Source: Paenibacillus agri (lineage in GTDB: Bacteria; Bacillota; Bacilli; Paenibacillales; Paenibacillaceae). Taken from it: a stretch of DNA of 64,000 bases. The stretch is from assembly GCF_013359945.1 (NCBI RefSeq), contig NZ_JABWCS010000217.1, positions 165,812-229,811 of the forward strand, in the 5' to 3' direction. The notes beneath the pieces are model-generated. The model had not been told where the DNA came from, ran no database searches, and saw only the letters and a list, made by a program, of their open reading frames with translations. The stretch's first letter is position 1. The number at the start of each line of letters is the position of its first letter. Both the position numbers and the translations under genes were made by a program. This document shows, one piece after another, positions 43,132 through 51,734 of this stretch.

Positions 43132-43395
43132 AACCACCTAATTTCGTTATAGTACGATCTTCTTGACCTTATTCCCGGTAAAAGCATATCGTACAGCAAT
43201 GGAAACTGCTCGCCTAGGCCAGCAAGTTCTTCCCTCTCCCCCGCTATAAATGCTGAAGAGAGCCTTATTCCCCATAAAATTCTTACTATATTATTCTATC
43301 ACTTTTTCTTCTATAATCCTATTCTCCGTATAGACCTATTTTTCCTGCATTTATCAAATATGCGTCTCTTTACATTTCACAAGTGGGTGTCGTCA

Positions 43396-43524
43396 CTTGT
43401 AGCGCTTTCGATGCGAGCTTTTCTATGGAAAGCTTCCAGGCAGGCGCCATCGCTCCTACAGTTCCAAACCTTCCCCTTCGTTCCTTCTCGCTTCTTGTTG
43501 ATTTCTTTTATTCACCTTATATCG
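43396..43524. repeat. Dispersed intergenic repeat, copy A (3' half only)
   Basis: This segment matches the right half of the full copy at 48161-48416. Shared blocks include GCTTTCGATGC, TTTTCTA..GAAAG, ATCGCTCCTACAGTTCCAAAC, CTTCCCCTTCGTTCCTTCTC and the end TTATTCA-CTTATAT. The left half is missing or unrecognisable. Confidence 0.75.
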
Positions 43525-43553
43525 AGACCTGCTATAATTTTAAAAGAACAGCA

Positions 43554-43826
43554 TATCTATGTAAGACGAGCTTAAGATCGGAACATAATACTAGGTCGAC
43601 ACTACGGTGGAATGTTTAGATTTCCTGTCGCTGTTGTCACTAAACTTCTTCTCTAATAGCCACTTCTATCATTTGAAATCATGCGATTGTTTTTACTCTG
43701 GGCGTGAGTTTTCGACGAGAACGCTCCTGAAGAGGGCTTTCAGACGAGCTCTTCTCTCCTACAGCTCCAGCTCCCACCTTCGTCCCTTCTAGCCTACTGT
43801 TACTTTCTTTTGTTCATCTTATATAG
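43554..43826. repeat. Dispersed intergenic repeat, copy B (diverged, full length)
   Basis: This copy aligns end to end with 48161-48416: GA-GA-CTTAAGAT near the left end, CACTACGG-GAATGTTT-GA-TTCC-GTCGCTGTTGTC in the middle, and TCTCCTACAG-TCCA--CCTTCGT-CCTTCT and TTCATCTTATATA at the right. It has many substitutions, and the central inverted repeat of copy C is decayed here. Confidence 0.7.
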
Positions 43827-44031
43827 ACGGCCCGTCTATATTAATAATAAATGATCCCTGCTACCTTCTATGTACAATTACCTCTCCCAAGTCGACAGAA
43901 CAAGAGCTTGCTGATTTCGAATAAAATCGCCAGCACTAAACACGTACACACGAAGTCACAACTATGAACCCCACTTTTAAACTATTCTAAGGCGAAGGCT
44001 TAGATCTGTGACACATTTGTTGGATACGAAA

Positions 44032-44069
44032 AAGAGCGGGTCTCATCGTCGACGATGAGACCCGCTCTT
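44032..44069 (-). terminator. Terminator of mnmE-mnmG-rsmG (perfect 19-bp palindrome)
   Basis: AAGAGCGGGTCTCATCGTC is followed directly by its exact reverse complement, giving a 38-bp palindrome. On the minus strand it ends CTCTTTTTCG. The only parS between genes lies 30 bp away on the rsmG side. Confidence 0.8.
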
Positions 44070-44100
44070 GGAAAACCATGATAACATCTATGGTTGCTGA

Positions 44101-44116
44101 TGTTTCACGTGAAACA
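44101..44116. other. Perfect parS site
   Basis: TGTTTCACGTGAAACA is identical to the Bacillus parS consensus, a 16-bp palindrome. It lies between the rsmG stop (44119) and the operon terminator, about 7 kb from dnaA, where ParB would load. Confidence 0.95.
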
Positions 44117-44118
44117 TT

Positions 44119-44841
44119 TTATACCAAAGGTGTCTTAGCAGGAATTCCTGCCTTACGTGGATATTTCGCTGGTGTATTGGCTGTCTTACTAACCAGAATA
44201 ATATGCCGTGCCGATTCCTCTACAGGAAGCTTGAAAGGCTCTACCTTTATGAGTTGACCCCGCAGTTCCTTCAAACTGTACTTAGCTTCCCTTAATTCCT
44301 CGGCAGGATCGCTACCCTTCATAGCTGCGAAAACGCCACCCTTCTTCACAAAGGGAAGACAGAACTCGTTCAGCAGTGCCATCCGTGCCACTGCACGGGC
44401 TGTTACTACATCATAAGCATCGCGGTGAGCGCCCTGTCTGGCAATATCTTCAGCGCGCCCATGAATCAATTGCACACCCTCCAGCTGCAACGTATCACAG
44501 ATATGCTGGAGGAATTTGATCCGTTTACTGAGCGAATCCACAATCGTCAGCTTTAGATGCGGGAAGCATATTTTCAGAGGAATACCTGGAAAGCCCGCAC
44601 CCGAACCAATATCCGCCAAGCTTCCTCTTTCCTCCAGATTCAGATAAAAGGCCAGCGATATCGAATCGTAAAAGTGCTTGGTATAGACTTGATCACGTTC
44701 GGTAATCCCCGTAAGATTCATCTTCTCATTCCAGGACACCAATTCCTGATAATAAAGCTCAAATTGATGTAGTTGGGTGGAATTCAGCTTTATTCCATGC
44801 TGCTCCAGAAGCTCTGTAAATTGTGCTACAGTCTGATCCAT
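44119..44841 (-). CDS. rsmG: 16S rRNA m7G527 methyltransferase
   Basis: This 240-residue methyltransferase modifies G527 of 16S rRNA using SAM. The SAM-binding motif is LADIGSGAGFPGIPLKI, followed by LTIVDSLSKRIKFL and VTARAVARM. It is the last gene of mnmE-mnmG-rsmG, 3 bp after mnmG. Loss of this enzyme gives low-level streptomycin resistance in other bacteria. Confidence 0.95.
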   Translation of the reverse strand: MDQTVAQFTELLEQHGIKLNSTQLHQFELYYQELVSWNEKMNLTGITERDQVYTKHFYDSISLAFYLNLEERGSLADIGSGAGFPGIPLKICFPHLKLTIVDSLSKRIKFLQHICDTLQLEGVQLIHGRAEDIARQGAHRDAYDVVTARAVARMALLNEFCLPFVKKGGVFAAMKGSDPAEELREAKYSLKELRGQLIKVEPFKLPVEESARHIILVSKTANTPAKYPRKAGIPAKTPLV

Positions 44842-44844
44842 AAC

Positions 44845-46731
44845 TTATCCTTTCGCCGCCGTCACCCGGTTATAATGCTCCAAATACACAAGAAGGATGG
44901 AAATATCGGCTGGAGTTACTCCGGAGATCCGGGAAGCCTGACCAATAGAGATTGGACGGATGTTAGACAGCTTCTGGCGCGCTTCCATGGCAATACCGTG
45001 AATCTCATTGTAGTTAATATCCTCTGGAAGCTTCTTCTTCTCCATCTTTTGCAGACGCTCCACATGCTGCAACTGTTTCTCGATATAGCCCGAGTATTTG
45101 ATTTGGATTCCCACTTGCTCCTTCATGTCCTCATCCAGTTCGACAGGAGATGGGGAGAATTGATCGACCAAACTGTAATCCACTTCCGGACGACGCATAA
45201 GGACAAGCAGGTTGCTACCATCCACAATATCCGCAGATTCAAACTGTGCCAGGATGGGATTAATTTCGGTTGGCTTCACCTTGGTTTCTTGCAGGCGGAC
45301 GATTTCACGCTCTACCCGCTCCTTCTTATCCACAAAAGCATCGTAACGTTCCTGCTTGATCAATCCAATGTCATAACCGATCGGCGTCAGGCGCAGATCC
45401 GCATTGTCATGGCGAAGCAGCAGACGGTATTCAGCCCGTGATGTGAGCAGACGGTATGGTTCGTTGGTTCCCTTGGTTACAAGATCATCAATCAGCACGC
45501 CGATATAGCCTTGCGAACGGTCCAGAATAACAGGTTCTTTGTCCTGAACTTTGCGGGCAGCGTTAATACCAGCCATAACCCCTTGTCCTGCCGCTTCTTC
45601 ATAACCGGAAGTTCCGTTGATTTGTCCAGCAGTGAACAAGCCAGGCAGCCGTTTCGTTTCAAGGGATGGCCAGAGCTGGGTAGGCACCATAGCATCATAT
45701 TCGATGGCGTAGCCATTACGCATCATCTCTACTTTTTCCATACCAGGAATAGAGCGAAGTACGGCCAGCTGCACATCTTCGGGAAGACTCGTGGACAGAC
45801 CCTGTACATAGTATTCCGATGTGTTTTTGCCTTCCGGCTCCAGGAAAATCTGATGTTTGGACTTATCGCTGAACCGGACTACCTTATCCTCAATGGATGG
45901 GCAGTAACGCGGACCAGTACCTTCAATAACCCCTGTGAACATAGGTGCCCGGTGCAGGTTGTCATTGATGATCTGATGCGTCTCTTCCGAAGTGTACGTC
46001 AGCCAGCAAGGCAGCTGTTCGTTGTCCGAAGATTTTGTTTCAAAGGAGAAAAATTTAGGCTTGTTGTCTCCCGGTTGAATCTCAGTCTTGGAGAAATCAA
46101 TACTATCCTTGTGTACACGCGGCGGTGTACCCGTCTTGAAACGAGCCAGTTCAAAGCCCAGCTCCCGCAAATGCTCGGACAGCTTAATGGAGGGTTGTTG
46201 ATTGTTAGGTCCGCTCTCATAAGCGAGTTCCCCCATAATCACCTTACCACGCAGATAAGTACCGGTAGTCAGAATAACAGTCTTGCTGTGATATTCTGTT
46301 CCAGTCTTCGTAATAACACCCGCACAGCGTCCATCTTCAATAATCAGGCGCTCTACCATCCCCTGACGCAGCGTCAGGTTAGGTGTCTTCTCCATCGTTT
46401 CTTTCATCGCATGTTGATAGAGGTACTTGTCTGCCTGTGCACGCAGAGCGTGTACAGCAGGCCCCTTCCCTGTATTCAACATCCGCAGTTGTATATATGT
46501 CTTATCTATATTACGGCCCATCTCGCCGCCAAGAGCGTCGATCTCACGCACCACATGTCCTTTAGCTGGTCCGCCAATAGACGGATTGCAGGGCATGAAT
46601 GCCACCATATCCAGGTTGATCGTGATCATTAATGTACTGCAGCCCATTCGGGCGGCAGCCAGAGCTGCTTCGCATCCGGCATGACCGGCGCCGATGACGA
46701 TTACGTCATAGCTGCCTCCATCATAACTCAT
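44845..46731 (-). CDS. mnmG: tRNA uridine-5-carboxymethylaminomethyl modification enzyme
   Basis: This 628-residue FAD protein, with MnmE, modifies U34 of certain tRNAs. The FAD site is VIVIGAGHAGCEAALAAARM; CNPSIGGPAKGHVVREIDAL, TGTYLRGKVIMGE and GQINGTSGYEEAAGQGVMAG are family motifs. It lies 24 bp after mnmE. A 373-residue frame on the opposite strand is a shadow. Confidence 0.97.
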   Translation of the reverse strand: MSYDGGSYDVIVIGAGHAGCEAALAAARMGCSTLMITINLDMVAFMPCNPSIGGPAKGHVVREIDALGGEMGRNIDKTYIQLRMLNTGKGPAVHALRAQADKYLYQHAMKETMEKTPNLTLRQGMVERLIIEDGRCAGVITKTGTEYHSKTVILTTGTYLRGKVIMGELAYESGPNNQQPSIKLSEHLRELGFELARFKTGTPPRVHKDSIDFSKTEIQPGDNKPKFFSFETKSSDNEQLPCWLTYTSEETHQIINDNLHRAPMFTGVIEGTGPRYCPSIEDKVVRFSDKSKHQIFLEPEGKNTSEYYVQGLSTSLPEDVQLAVLRSIPGMEKVEMMRNGYAIEYDAMVPTQLWPSLETKRLPGLFTAGQINGTSGYEEAAGQGVMAGINAARKVQDKEPVILDRSQGYIGVLIDDLVTKGTNEPYRLLTSRAEYRLLLRHDNADLRLTPIGYDIGLIKQERYDAFVDKKERVEREIVRLQETKVKPTEINPILAQFESADIVDGSNLLVLMRRPEVDYSLVDQFSPSPVELDEDMKEQVGIQIKYSGYIEKQLQHVERLQKMEKKKLPEDINYNEIHGIAMEARQKLSNIRPISIGQASRISGVTPADISILLVYLEHYNRVTAAKG

Positions 46732-46755
46732 GTCCTGTTTCCTCCTATATAAATG

Positions 46756-48132
46756 TTATTTACCCAAACAGAATTGCGAGAAGATCTGGTCGAGCAGCGA
46801 ATCAGCAGCAGTATCGCCGACAATCTCGCCAAGCTGTTCCCAAGCCAGCCGCACATCAATTTGAATCATGTCGATCGGAATGAACTGCTCCGCAGCGTCA
46901 TAAGCGTCCTGCAGCGATTTGTACGCTTTTTTCAGCAGGGCGATATGTCTTACGTTGCTCACATATGTCAAGTCACCGGACTCCAGCTTGCCGCCGAAGA
47001 ACAGTGTTGAAATAGCATCTTCCAGTTTATCCAGACCTTCCTCTTCCAGAACGGACATCGGGACAATACTGCTTTCTTCAAAATGAGCAAGCAGCTTGGC
47101 CTTATCCAATTTGGACGGTAAGTCCATTTTATTCATGATCACCAGGCATTGTCTACCGTGGATTTGTTCCATGAGTGCCAATTCATCCTCATGCAGTTCC
47201 TCATTGGAGTTCAGCACAAGCAAAATCAGGTCAGCTCCAGTGACCGCAGCCTTGGAACGCTCTACCCCGATTTGTTCCACAATATCCATTGTCTCACGGA
47301 TACCTGCGGTATCGAGCAGCTTCAGGGGAATGTTATTGATGGTTACATACTCCTCAATCACATCACGCGTAGTTCCAGGAATATCGGTAACAATCGCTTT
47401 ATTATCACGGGCCAGCGCGTTAAGGAGTGAGGATTTCCCAACGTTAGGACGTCCGACAATCGCTGTCGTAATGCCCTCACGAAGAATCTTGCCTTCACTT
47501 GCAGTCTTCAGCAGTTTGGTGATGCCTTCCATCACTTCACTACTCTTATCTTTAATAAACTCAGCGGTCAATGACTCCACATCGTGTTCAGGATAATCAA
47601 TATTGACCTCGATATGAGCTAACGTCTCAATCAAAGTATGACGAAGGGCGTGAATTCGCTCCGACAGAGAGCCGCTAACTTGCTTCAGGGCTACTGAGAA
47701 GGCACGGTCTGATTTGGAACGGATGAGATCAATAACCGCCTCAGCCTGTGTCAGGTCAATTCTTCCTCCCAGGAAAGCCCGTTTGGTGAATTCCCCTGGA
47801 TCGGCCAGCCTGATATCCTGCTGCAATAGCAGGTCCATTACGCGGCGCACAGAAATAATGCCGCCATGGGCACTGATCTCCACAACATCCTCTGTTGTAA
47901 AGGAACGCGGACCCTTCATCACAGTCACCAGCACTTCTTCCATGGTTTCTCCGTTCCCAGGGCTGATGATATGCCCATAATGAACCGTATGGGATTCCGC
48001 TTCTGTCAATGGAACTCTACTGCGGAACAGAGGGGCTACTTGAGGGATAGCCTCCGGGCCACTTACCCGAATAATGGCAATACCGCCCTCTCCGAGCGCT
48101 GTCGAGACGGCGGCTATAGTATCGCTGAACAT
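46756..48132 (-). CDS. mnmE: tRNA modification GTPase MnmE
   Basis: This 458-residue protein has an N-terminal folate-binding domain (TIAAVSTALGEGGIAIIRVS), a helical region and a G domain with G1 GRPNVGKSSLLN, G3 DTAGIRET and G4 NKMD, ending in the Cys motif QIFSQFCLGK. It works with MnmG on tRNA U34. ATG 48132 follows GAGGTG; the frame opens 27 nt earlier. Its promoter must lie in the repeat-bearing region upstream. Confidence 0.95.
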   Translation of the reverse strand: MFSDTIAAVSTALGEGGIAIIRVSGPEAIPQVAPLFRSRVPLTEAESHTVHYGHIISPGNGETMEEVLVTVMKGPRSFTTEDVVEISAHGGIISVRRVMDLLLQQDIRLADPGEFTKRAFLGGRIDLTQAEAVIDLIRSKSDRAFSVALKQVSGSLSERIHALRHTLIETLAHIEVNIDYPEHDVESLTAEFIKDKSSEVMEGITKLLKTASEGKILREGITTAIVGRPNVGKSSLLNALARDNKAIVTDIPGTTRDVIEEYVTINNIPLKLLDTAGIRETMDIVEQIGVERSKAAVTGADLILLVLNSNEELHEDELALMEQIHGRQCLVIMNKMDLPSKLDKAKLLAHFEESSIVPMSVLEEEGLDKLEDAISTLFFGGKLESGDLTYVSNVRHIALLKKAYKSLQDAYDAAEQFIPIDMIQIDVRLAWEQLGEIVGDTAADSLLDQIFSQFCLGK

Positions 48133-48160
48133 GCTGTCTTTCACCTCGTTATATGACAAA

Positions 48161-48416
48161 CTATATAAGATGAACTTAAGATACGAATATAAGGCTCAGT
48201 CGTCACTACGGAGAATGTTTGGACTTCCGGTCGCTGTTGTCCCCAGATTTCTTCTATATAAACCGCTTCTAGCGGTTGAAATCCGGGGACAGCTTGTGCT
48301 TTCGATGCCAGCTTTTCTACGAAAGGCTTTCAGGCGATCGCTATCGCTCCTACAGTTCCAAACTTCCCCTTCGTTCCTTCTCGCTTTTTGTTTCGCTCTT
48401 TTATTCATCTAATATA
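48161..48416. repeat. Dispersed intergenic repeat, copy C (full, least degraded)
   Basis: This copy of about 256 bp lies between mnmE and jag. It contains a long inverted repeat (GTCCCCAGATTTC at 48239-48251 with GAAATCCGGGGAC at 48278-48290) enclosing an inner hairpin (AACCGC/GCGGTT, 48261-48277). A second palindromic stretch (AGCTTTTCTACGAAAGGCT) and the block CGCTCCTACAGTTCCAAAC follow. Two diverged copies occur at 43396-43524 and 43554-43826. Small frames here are not genes. Confidence 0.8.
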
Positions 48417-48437
48417 ATCTGTTTTATTTGTAAAAAA

Positions 48438-48472
48438 GCAATGACCCCTTAGATTAGACTAGGAGTCATTGC
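48438..48472 (-). terminator. Terminator of the rnpA-yidC-jag genes
   Basis: A GCAATGACTCC/GGGGTCATTGC stem is followed on the minus strand by TTTTTTAC, 13 bp after jag. Confidence 0.8.
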
Positions 48473-48484
48473 GGCATATAGTCT

Positions 48485-49213
48485 CTACTTCAAAGTAATT
48501 ACGACGCGGCGATTGGGTTCATCGCCCTTGCTGAGTGTGTTCACCTGCTTGTGATCCTGCAGCCTGGAATGAATAATCTTCCGTTCTTGAGGCGACATCG
48601 GCTCCAGCACAACCTCTTTACGTGTGCGGATGACGCGGCCTGCAAGCCGATCAGCCAGCTCCTCCAGTGTCTTCTTGCGTCGTTCCCGGAAATTCTCTGC
48701 ATCCAGGACGAGACGAATGAAGCTATCGGAGTAGCGATTAGCTACGATATTCGCCAGATACTGCAAGGCATCAAGCGTTTGTCCTCTTCTGCCAATAACC
48801 AGTCCAAGATCGGGACCGGATATTTGCAGAGTAGTCGATTCCTTGGCATGGACGATTTCTACTTCCACCGTGAGCCCCATGCTCTTGGCGACATCCACAA
48901 TGAAACGTACAGCTTGCTGGTAAGCTTCTCCCCCCGGTTGTCCGGAATCTTGGCGTGGTACACCGCCGATAGCCTCCTGTGTACTTTCTCTGGCTGACTG
49001 CTGAGGCACTGACGGAGCACTCGCCGCGGGCGCCGGTGCAGGGATCAAGGTCACTTCAACCTTGGCCTCCTTAGCACCGATCAATCCCAGGAATCCTCTT
49101 GAGGGCTGTTCAAGTACATTGATTGTAACGCGGTCCCTGTTAACGCCAAGCTGGGCTATTCCCCGTTCTACAGCTTCTTCAATGGTTTTTCCTGTCGCGA
49201 CGACTTTGCTCAT
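48485..49213 (-). CDS. khpB: RNA-binding protein Jag/KhpB
   Basis: This 242-residue protein has a Jag_N domain (ATGKTIEEAVERGIAQLGVN), a Pro/Ala linker, a KH domain with GLVIGRRGQTLDAL and a C-terminal R3H domain (MSPQERKIIHSRL). With KhpA it binds RNA and affects cell elongation and division. It overlaps yidC by 4 nt (ATGA), the usual Bacillales pairing. Confidence 0.93.
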   Translation of the reverse strand: MSKVVATGKTIEEAVERGIAQLGVNRDRVTINVLEQPSRGFLGLIGAKEAKVEVTLIPAPAPAASAPSVPQQSARESTQEAIGGVPRQDSGQPGGEAYQQAVRFIVDVAKSMGLTVEVEIVHAKESTTLQISGPDLGLVIGRRGQTLDALQYLANIVANRYSDSFIRLVLDAENFRERRKKTLEELADRLAGRVIRTRKEVVLEPMSPQERKIIHSRLQDHKQVNTLSKGDEPNRRVVITLK

Positions 49214-50094
49214 TTCGACTTTTTGGCCCCCTTCGATGCCTTGCTGCCATTGCTCTTCGCGGAAGATGTATTCTTGCTCTTCGCAGGACTTACTTCCTTG
49301 TCGTTCGCAGAGTTTACGACAGCGAATTTAGATGTATCGTTGTTGCGGTATAAGAAGTAGTTCTGAACAATGGTGTAGATGTTACTGTAGAACCAGTACA
49401 GCGGAAGTGCAGACGGGAAATTATAGGACATGATGAAAATCAGGACAGGATATACCATCATCATGAACTGCATTGGCCCCTGCTGCTGCATCGGATTCAT
49501 CTTCGTCATCATGCGAGTCTGCAGGAACGTCGTGATTGCAGCCAGTGCCGGTAGAATGAACAGGTGGTCCGGCTTACCAAGCTCCAGCCACAAGAAGGAA
49601 TGCTCACGCAGATGCGGGTTGTAATAAATCGAGTTGTACAGCGCGATAAAAATCGGCATTTGCACGATCAGCGGCAGACATCCTGCCATCGGGTTAACCT
49701 TGTTTTCCTGGAAGAGGCGCATTGTTTCCTGCTGCACTTTTTCAGGCGTGTCTTTATATTTTTTCTGGATTTTCTGGAGCTCCGGTTGAATGGCCTGCAT
49801 CGCACGCGAACTCTTCACCTGTTTCATGGTAAGCGGCAAAATCAGCGTGCGCACAATAAGAACCATAACAAGTACGGCTAGTCCATATTGTCCGTTAAAC
49901 CACTTTGCGAACGTTTCCAGCGCGATAGCAAAATAATAAACTACGTTACTTTGCCAGAAACCGCCATTCTTCAAATCCTCCGTAGTGTGTGTAACAGTGG
50001 CTGACGGAGAACAACCTGACAAAACAGCGATCATCAACACCATTACAGCGATGAGGAAGAACCATTTTCCTCGTCTAGTCTTCATTAGAGACAC
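49210..50094 (-). CDS. yidC: Membrane protein insertase YidC (SpoIIIJ-type)
   Basis: This 294-residue lipoprotein insertase has a lipobox (AVLSGC), five membrane helices and the conserved MKQVKSSRAMQAIQPELQKI loop with the key Arg in VLIVRTLILPL. It inserts membrane proteins alone or with Sec; in Bacillus the homologue SpoIIIJ is needed in sporulation. The tail is Lys/Ser-rich. I chose GTG 50094 (7 nt after AGGGG); ATG 50085 is an alternative, and the frame opens at 50127. Confidence 0.93.
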   Translation of the reverse strand: MSLMKTRRGKWFFLIAVMVLMIAVLSGCSPSATVTHTTEDLKNGGFWQSNVVYYFAIALETFAKWFNGQYGLAVLVMVLIVRTLILPLTMKQVKSSRAMQAIQPELQKIQKKYKDTPEKVQQETMRLFQENKVNPMAGCLPLIVQMPIFIALYNSIYYNPHLREHSFLWLELGKPDHLFILPALAAITTFLQTRMMTKMNPMQQQGPMQFMMMVYPVLIFIMSYNFPSALPLYWFYSNIYTIVQNYFLYRNNDTSKFAVVNSANDKEVSPAKSKNTSSAKSNGSKASKGAKKSK

Positions 50095-50180
50095 TTCAAA
50101 ACCCCTCTCTTGAACATTCCATTGCACCGTAAATCATACCATAATTATGAATACAAATAAACAAGCCTCTTCGGCCCTTC

Positions 50181-50531
50181 TTATTTGCGGGAAGCCTTTA
50201 GTAGCTTGGCTTTGCGAAGCACATGAAGCACACTTTTCTCAAGCTCTGTGTATTCCATGGACAGAGCCCCTTTTCGCACAATAAACACCAGATCCAACCC
50301 GCTGGCGATCTCTGGCTCATGATGCCTGACGATTTCCTTCACGAGTCTTCGCATCCGGTTGCGGACAACAGCGTTCCCCACTTTTTTGCTAACCGACACT
50401 CCGAGCCGGAAACGCTCCACCTCTTTTCTATTGAACCAATACACCACAAATTGGTGGTTGGCAAATGACTTTCCATGGCGGTATACGCGGCTGAAGTCGG
50501 CGCGGTTTCGTAATCGCAAACTTTTGTGCAC
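50181..50531 (-). CDS. rnpA: Ribonuclease P protein component
   Basis: This 116-residue protein assists the RNase P RNA in tRNA 5' processing. It has the conserved KSLRLRNRADFSRVYRHGKS start and the RNR motif GNAVVRNRMRRLVKE. It starts at GTG 50531 with AAGGAGA upstream. It lies between rpmH and yidC as expected, but a terminator separates it from rpmH. Confidence 0.95.
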   Translation of the reverse strand: MHKSLRLRNRADFSRVYRHGKSFANHQFVVYWFNRKEVERFRLGVSVSKKVGNAVVRNRMRRLVKEIVRHHEPEIASGLDLVFIVRKGALSMEYTELEKSVLHVLRKAKLLKASRK

Positions 50532-50786
50532 GAGAATCTCCTTACTTGAAAAGACCGGTCTGTTTTAGGTTGTCCGGAATTTTTCCTTCTATTTAGTAGT
50601 ATACTCACCCGGCGATAGCCGTAAACGGCAGCTTGTACACTGATTGAGCAACGCTTAACGGTGCGACAATTCGAATTACTTCCTATATAGGTGTATACGA
50701 ATAGCCCCACAAAGTGTAGCCGACGCATACTAGCGTAATCTAGACCTTCGCAGGGTTTCACCGGAAAAGTATGAATGCAACAAGCG

Positions 50787-50826
50787 AAAAACGGGTACCG
50801 CCCTTTCCGAAAGACGATACCCGTTT
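50787..50826 (-). terminator. Second terminator after rpmH
   Basis: An AAACGGGTA/TACCCGTTT stem is followed on the minus strand by TTCGC; the arms themselves supply A's and T's. It is about 60 bp beyond the first terminator. Confidence 0.6.
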
Positions 50827-50886
50827 CACATGTGAACTATAAGAAAGCGGAGTACGAATAGAGATCAAATACAGTCTTATATGTTG

Positions 50887-50910
50887 AAAAAAAGACCACC
50901 GCAGTGGTCC
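50887..50910 (-). terminator. rpmH terminator
   Basis: A GACCAC/GTGGTC stem is followed on the minus strand by TTTTTTTCAAC, 14 bp after the rpmH stop. Confidence 0.75.
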
Positions 50911-50923
50911 TTAATGGCCTAAC

Positions 50924-51058
50924 TTACGCACTCAGAACTTTTCTGCCTTTCAGGCGGCGAGCTGCCAGCACTTTACGGCCGTTTTTCGTGCTCATTCTTT
51001 TGCGGAAACCATGTACCTTCTTGCGTTTGCTCACATTCGGTTTGAACGTCGGTCTCAT
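50924..51058 (-). CDS. rpmH: 50S ribosomal protein L34
   Basis: This 44-residue protein (MRPTFKPNVSKRKKVHGFRK) is the very basic L34, ending LAARRLKGRKVLSA. It is a late-assembling 50S protein. GGGAGGTGC lies upstream of ATG 51058. It is divergent from dnaA across oriC, the standard Bacillota arrangement. Confidence 0.97.
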   Translation of the reverse strand: MRPTFKPNVSKRKKVHGFRKRMSTKNGRKVLAARRLKGRKVLSA

Positions 51059-51194
51059 GTATTGCACCTCCCTTACAGGATCTTAATTACTGTCATATCT
51101 AAGCAGAAACGGCTTGGCCGTCCTTAAAGTAGGGACAGTATCTACAGTATCATCATTTAAATGTTTGAAGACATATCCTCACAGAAAACACCTT

Positions 51195-51222
51195 TATATA
51201 TTTAAACACAATAATTGGTCAA
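51195..51222 (-). promoter_or_regulatory. Candidate rpmH promoter
   Basis: On the minus strand TTGACC (51217-51222) and TATATA (51195-51200) are 16 bp apart. A second TTGACT lies just upstream. Confidence 0.4.
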
Positions 51223-51269
51223 AAGTCAACCAGTCTTTGCAGACTTCCTTCCCCTCTTATAGAAGGCTA

Positions 51270-51652
51270 TTATCCACAACCCCCATTCGTCAAAAAATAA
51301 TCCACAGCATTCTACACTTATCCACCTGTGATTAAAAAAAGAAGTCGATTGTTCGCAGACTAGGACAACCTGTGTATAAAAATATCGGAGGTCTGACGCT
51401 TCATGTCGAACGGTGAACAATTTATCAACAATATGTAGTGTTGTTCTTAAATTTTGTACACAAGTGATTGAATTTGTGGATAAAATAGCCCGAATCATTG
51501 AAAAACAGGGGTGCTTTTGCTATGATGGTATTACTTTTGAATGTGAATAGATTTGTTTGCTCTCTATATTATCAACAAGCTGTGGATAAAGTTGTGAACA
51601 ATTCAAATTTATCCATATTTTTTTGTCCCCTCGTCCTTTGTATTGGGGATAA
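51270..51652. other. oriC part 1: DnaA-box cluster upstream of dnaA
   Basis: Three perfect DnaA boxes (TTATCCACA at 51270-51278; reverse TGTGGATAA at 51475-51483 and 51581-51589) are joined by boxes with one mismatch: TAATCCACA 51298, TTATCCACC 51318, TGTGTATAA 51371, TTATCAACA 51422 and 51569, TTATCCATA 51609 and TGGGGATAA 51644. The dnaA promoter lies inside the cluster, so DnaA can control its own gene. The region is AT-rich and without a gene. Confidence 0.93.
51498..51526 (+). promoter_or_regulatory. dnaA promoter
   Basis: TTGAAA (51498-51503) and TATGAT (51521-51526) are 17 bp apart. The leader of about 200 nt includes two perfect or near-perfect DnaA boxes just downstream, suited to autorepression. 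Confidence 0.65.
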
Positions 51653-51734
51653 ATATCAGCATCTATATATTTTCTTCGACATTTCCACTTCATGGCTGAT
51701 GCCACATTTGGAAGATTTAAAGGAGTGACAGTCT

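Larger units (their letters stand above)
43140..44031. other. Long intergenic region with two degenerate repeat copies
   Basis: About 900 bp separate noc from the rsmG terminator. The left part (43140-43380) should contain the noc promoter. The rest is occupied by repeat copies at 43396-43524 and 43554-43826. Frames of 60-78 codons here lack ribosome-binding sites and are repeat-derived. No RNA gene was recognised. Confidence 0.6.
50532..50923. other. Region between rpmH and rnpA with two terminators
   Basis: These 392 bp hold two intrinsic terminators in series (50887-50910 and 50787-50826), then about 250 bp up to rnpA. That part contains palindromic stretches and a probable rnpA promoter that I could not pin down. 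The usual single rpmH-rnpA transcript is therefore interrupted here, or regulated by readthrough. Confidence 0.5.

Noticed and set aside
43165..43185. Noc-binding site upstream of noc
   Set aside because: TATTCCCGGTAAAA matches only about 10 of 14 positions of ATTTCCCGGGAAAT, too weak to list as a site.
43360..43792. Several 60-78-codon frames between noc and rsmG
   Set aside because: They fall in repeat copies A and B, lack start signals and are not alike in protein sequence.
45511..46632. 373-codon plus-strand frame
   Set aside because: It lies wholly antisense to mnmG, has no ribosome-binding site and its translation resembles no protein.
48196..48408. 70-codon frame in the mnmE-jag gap
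   Set aside because: It lies inside the dispersed repeat and has no ribosome-binding site; similar frames would occur in each copy.
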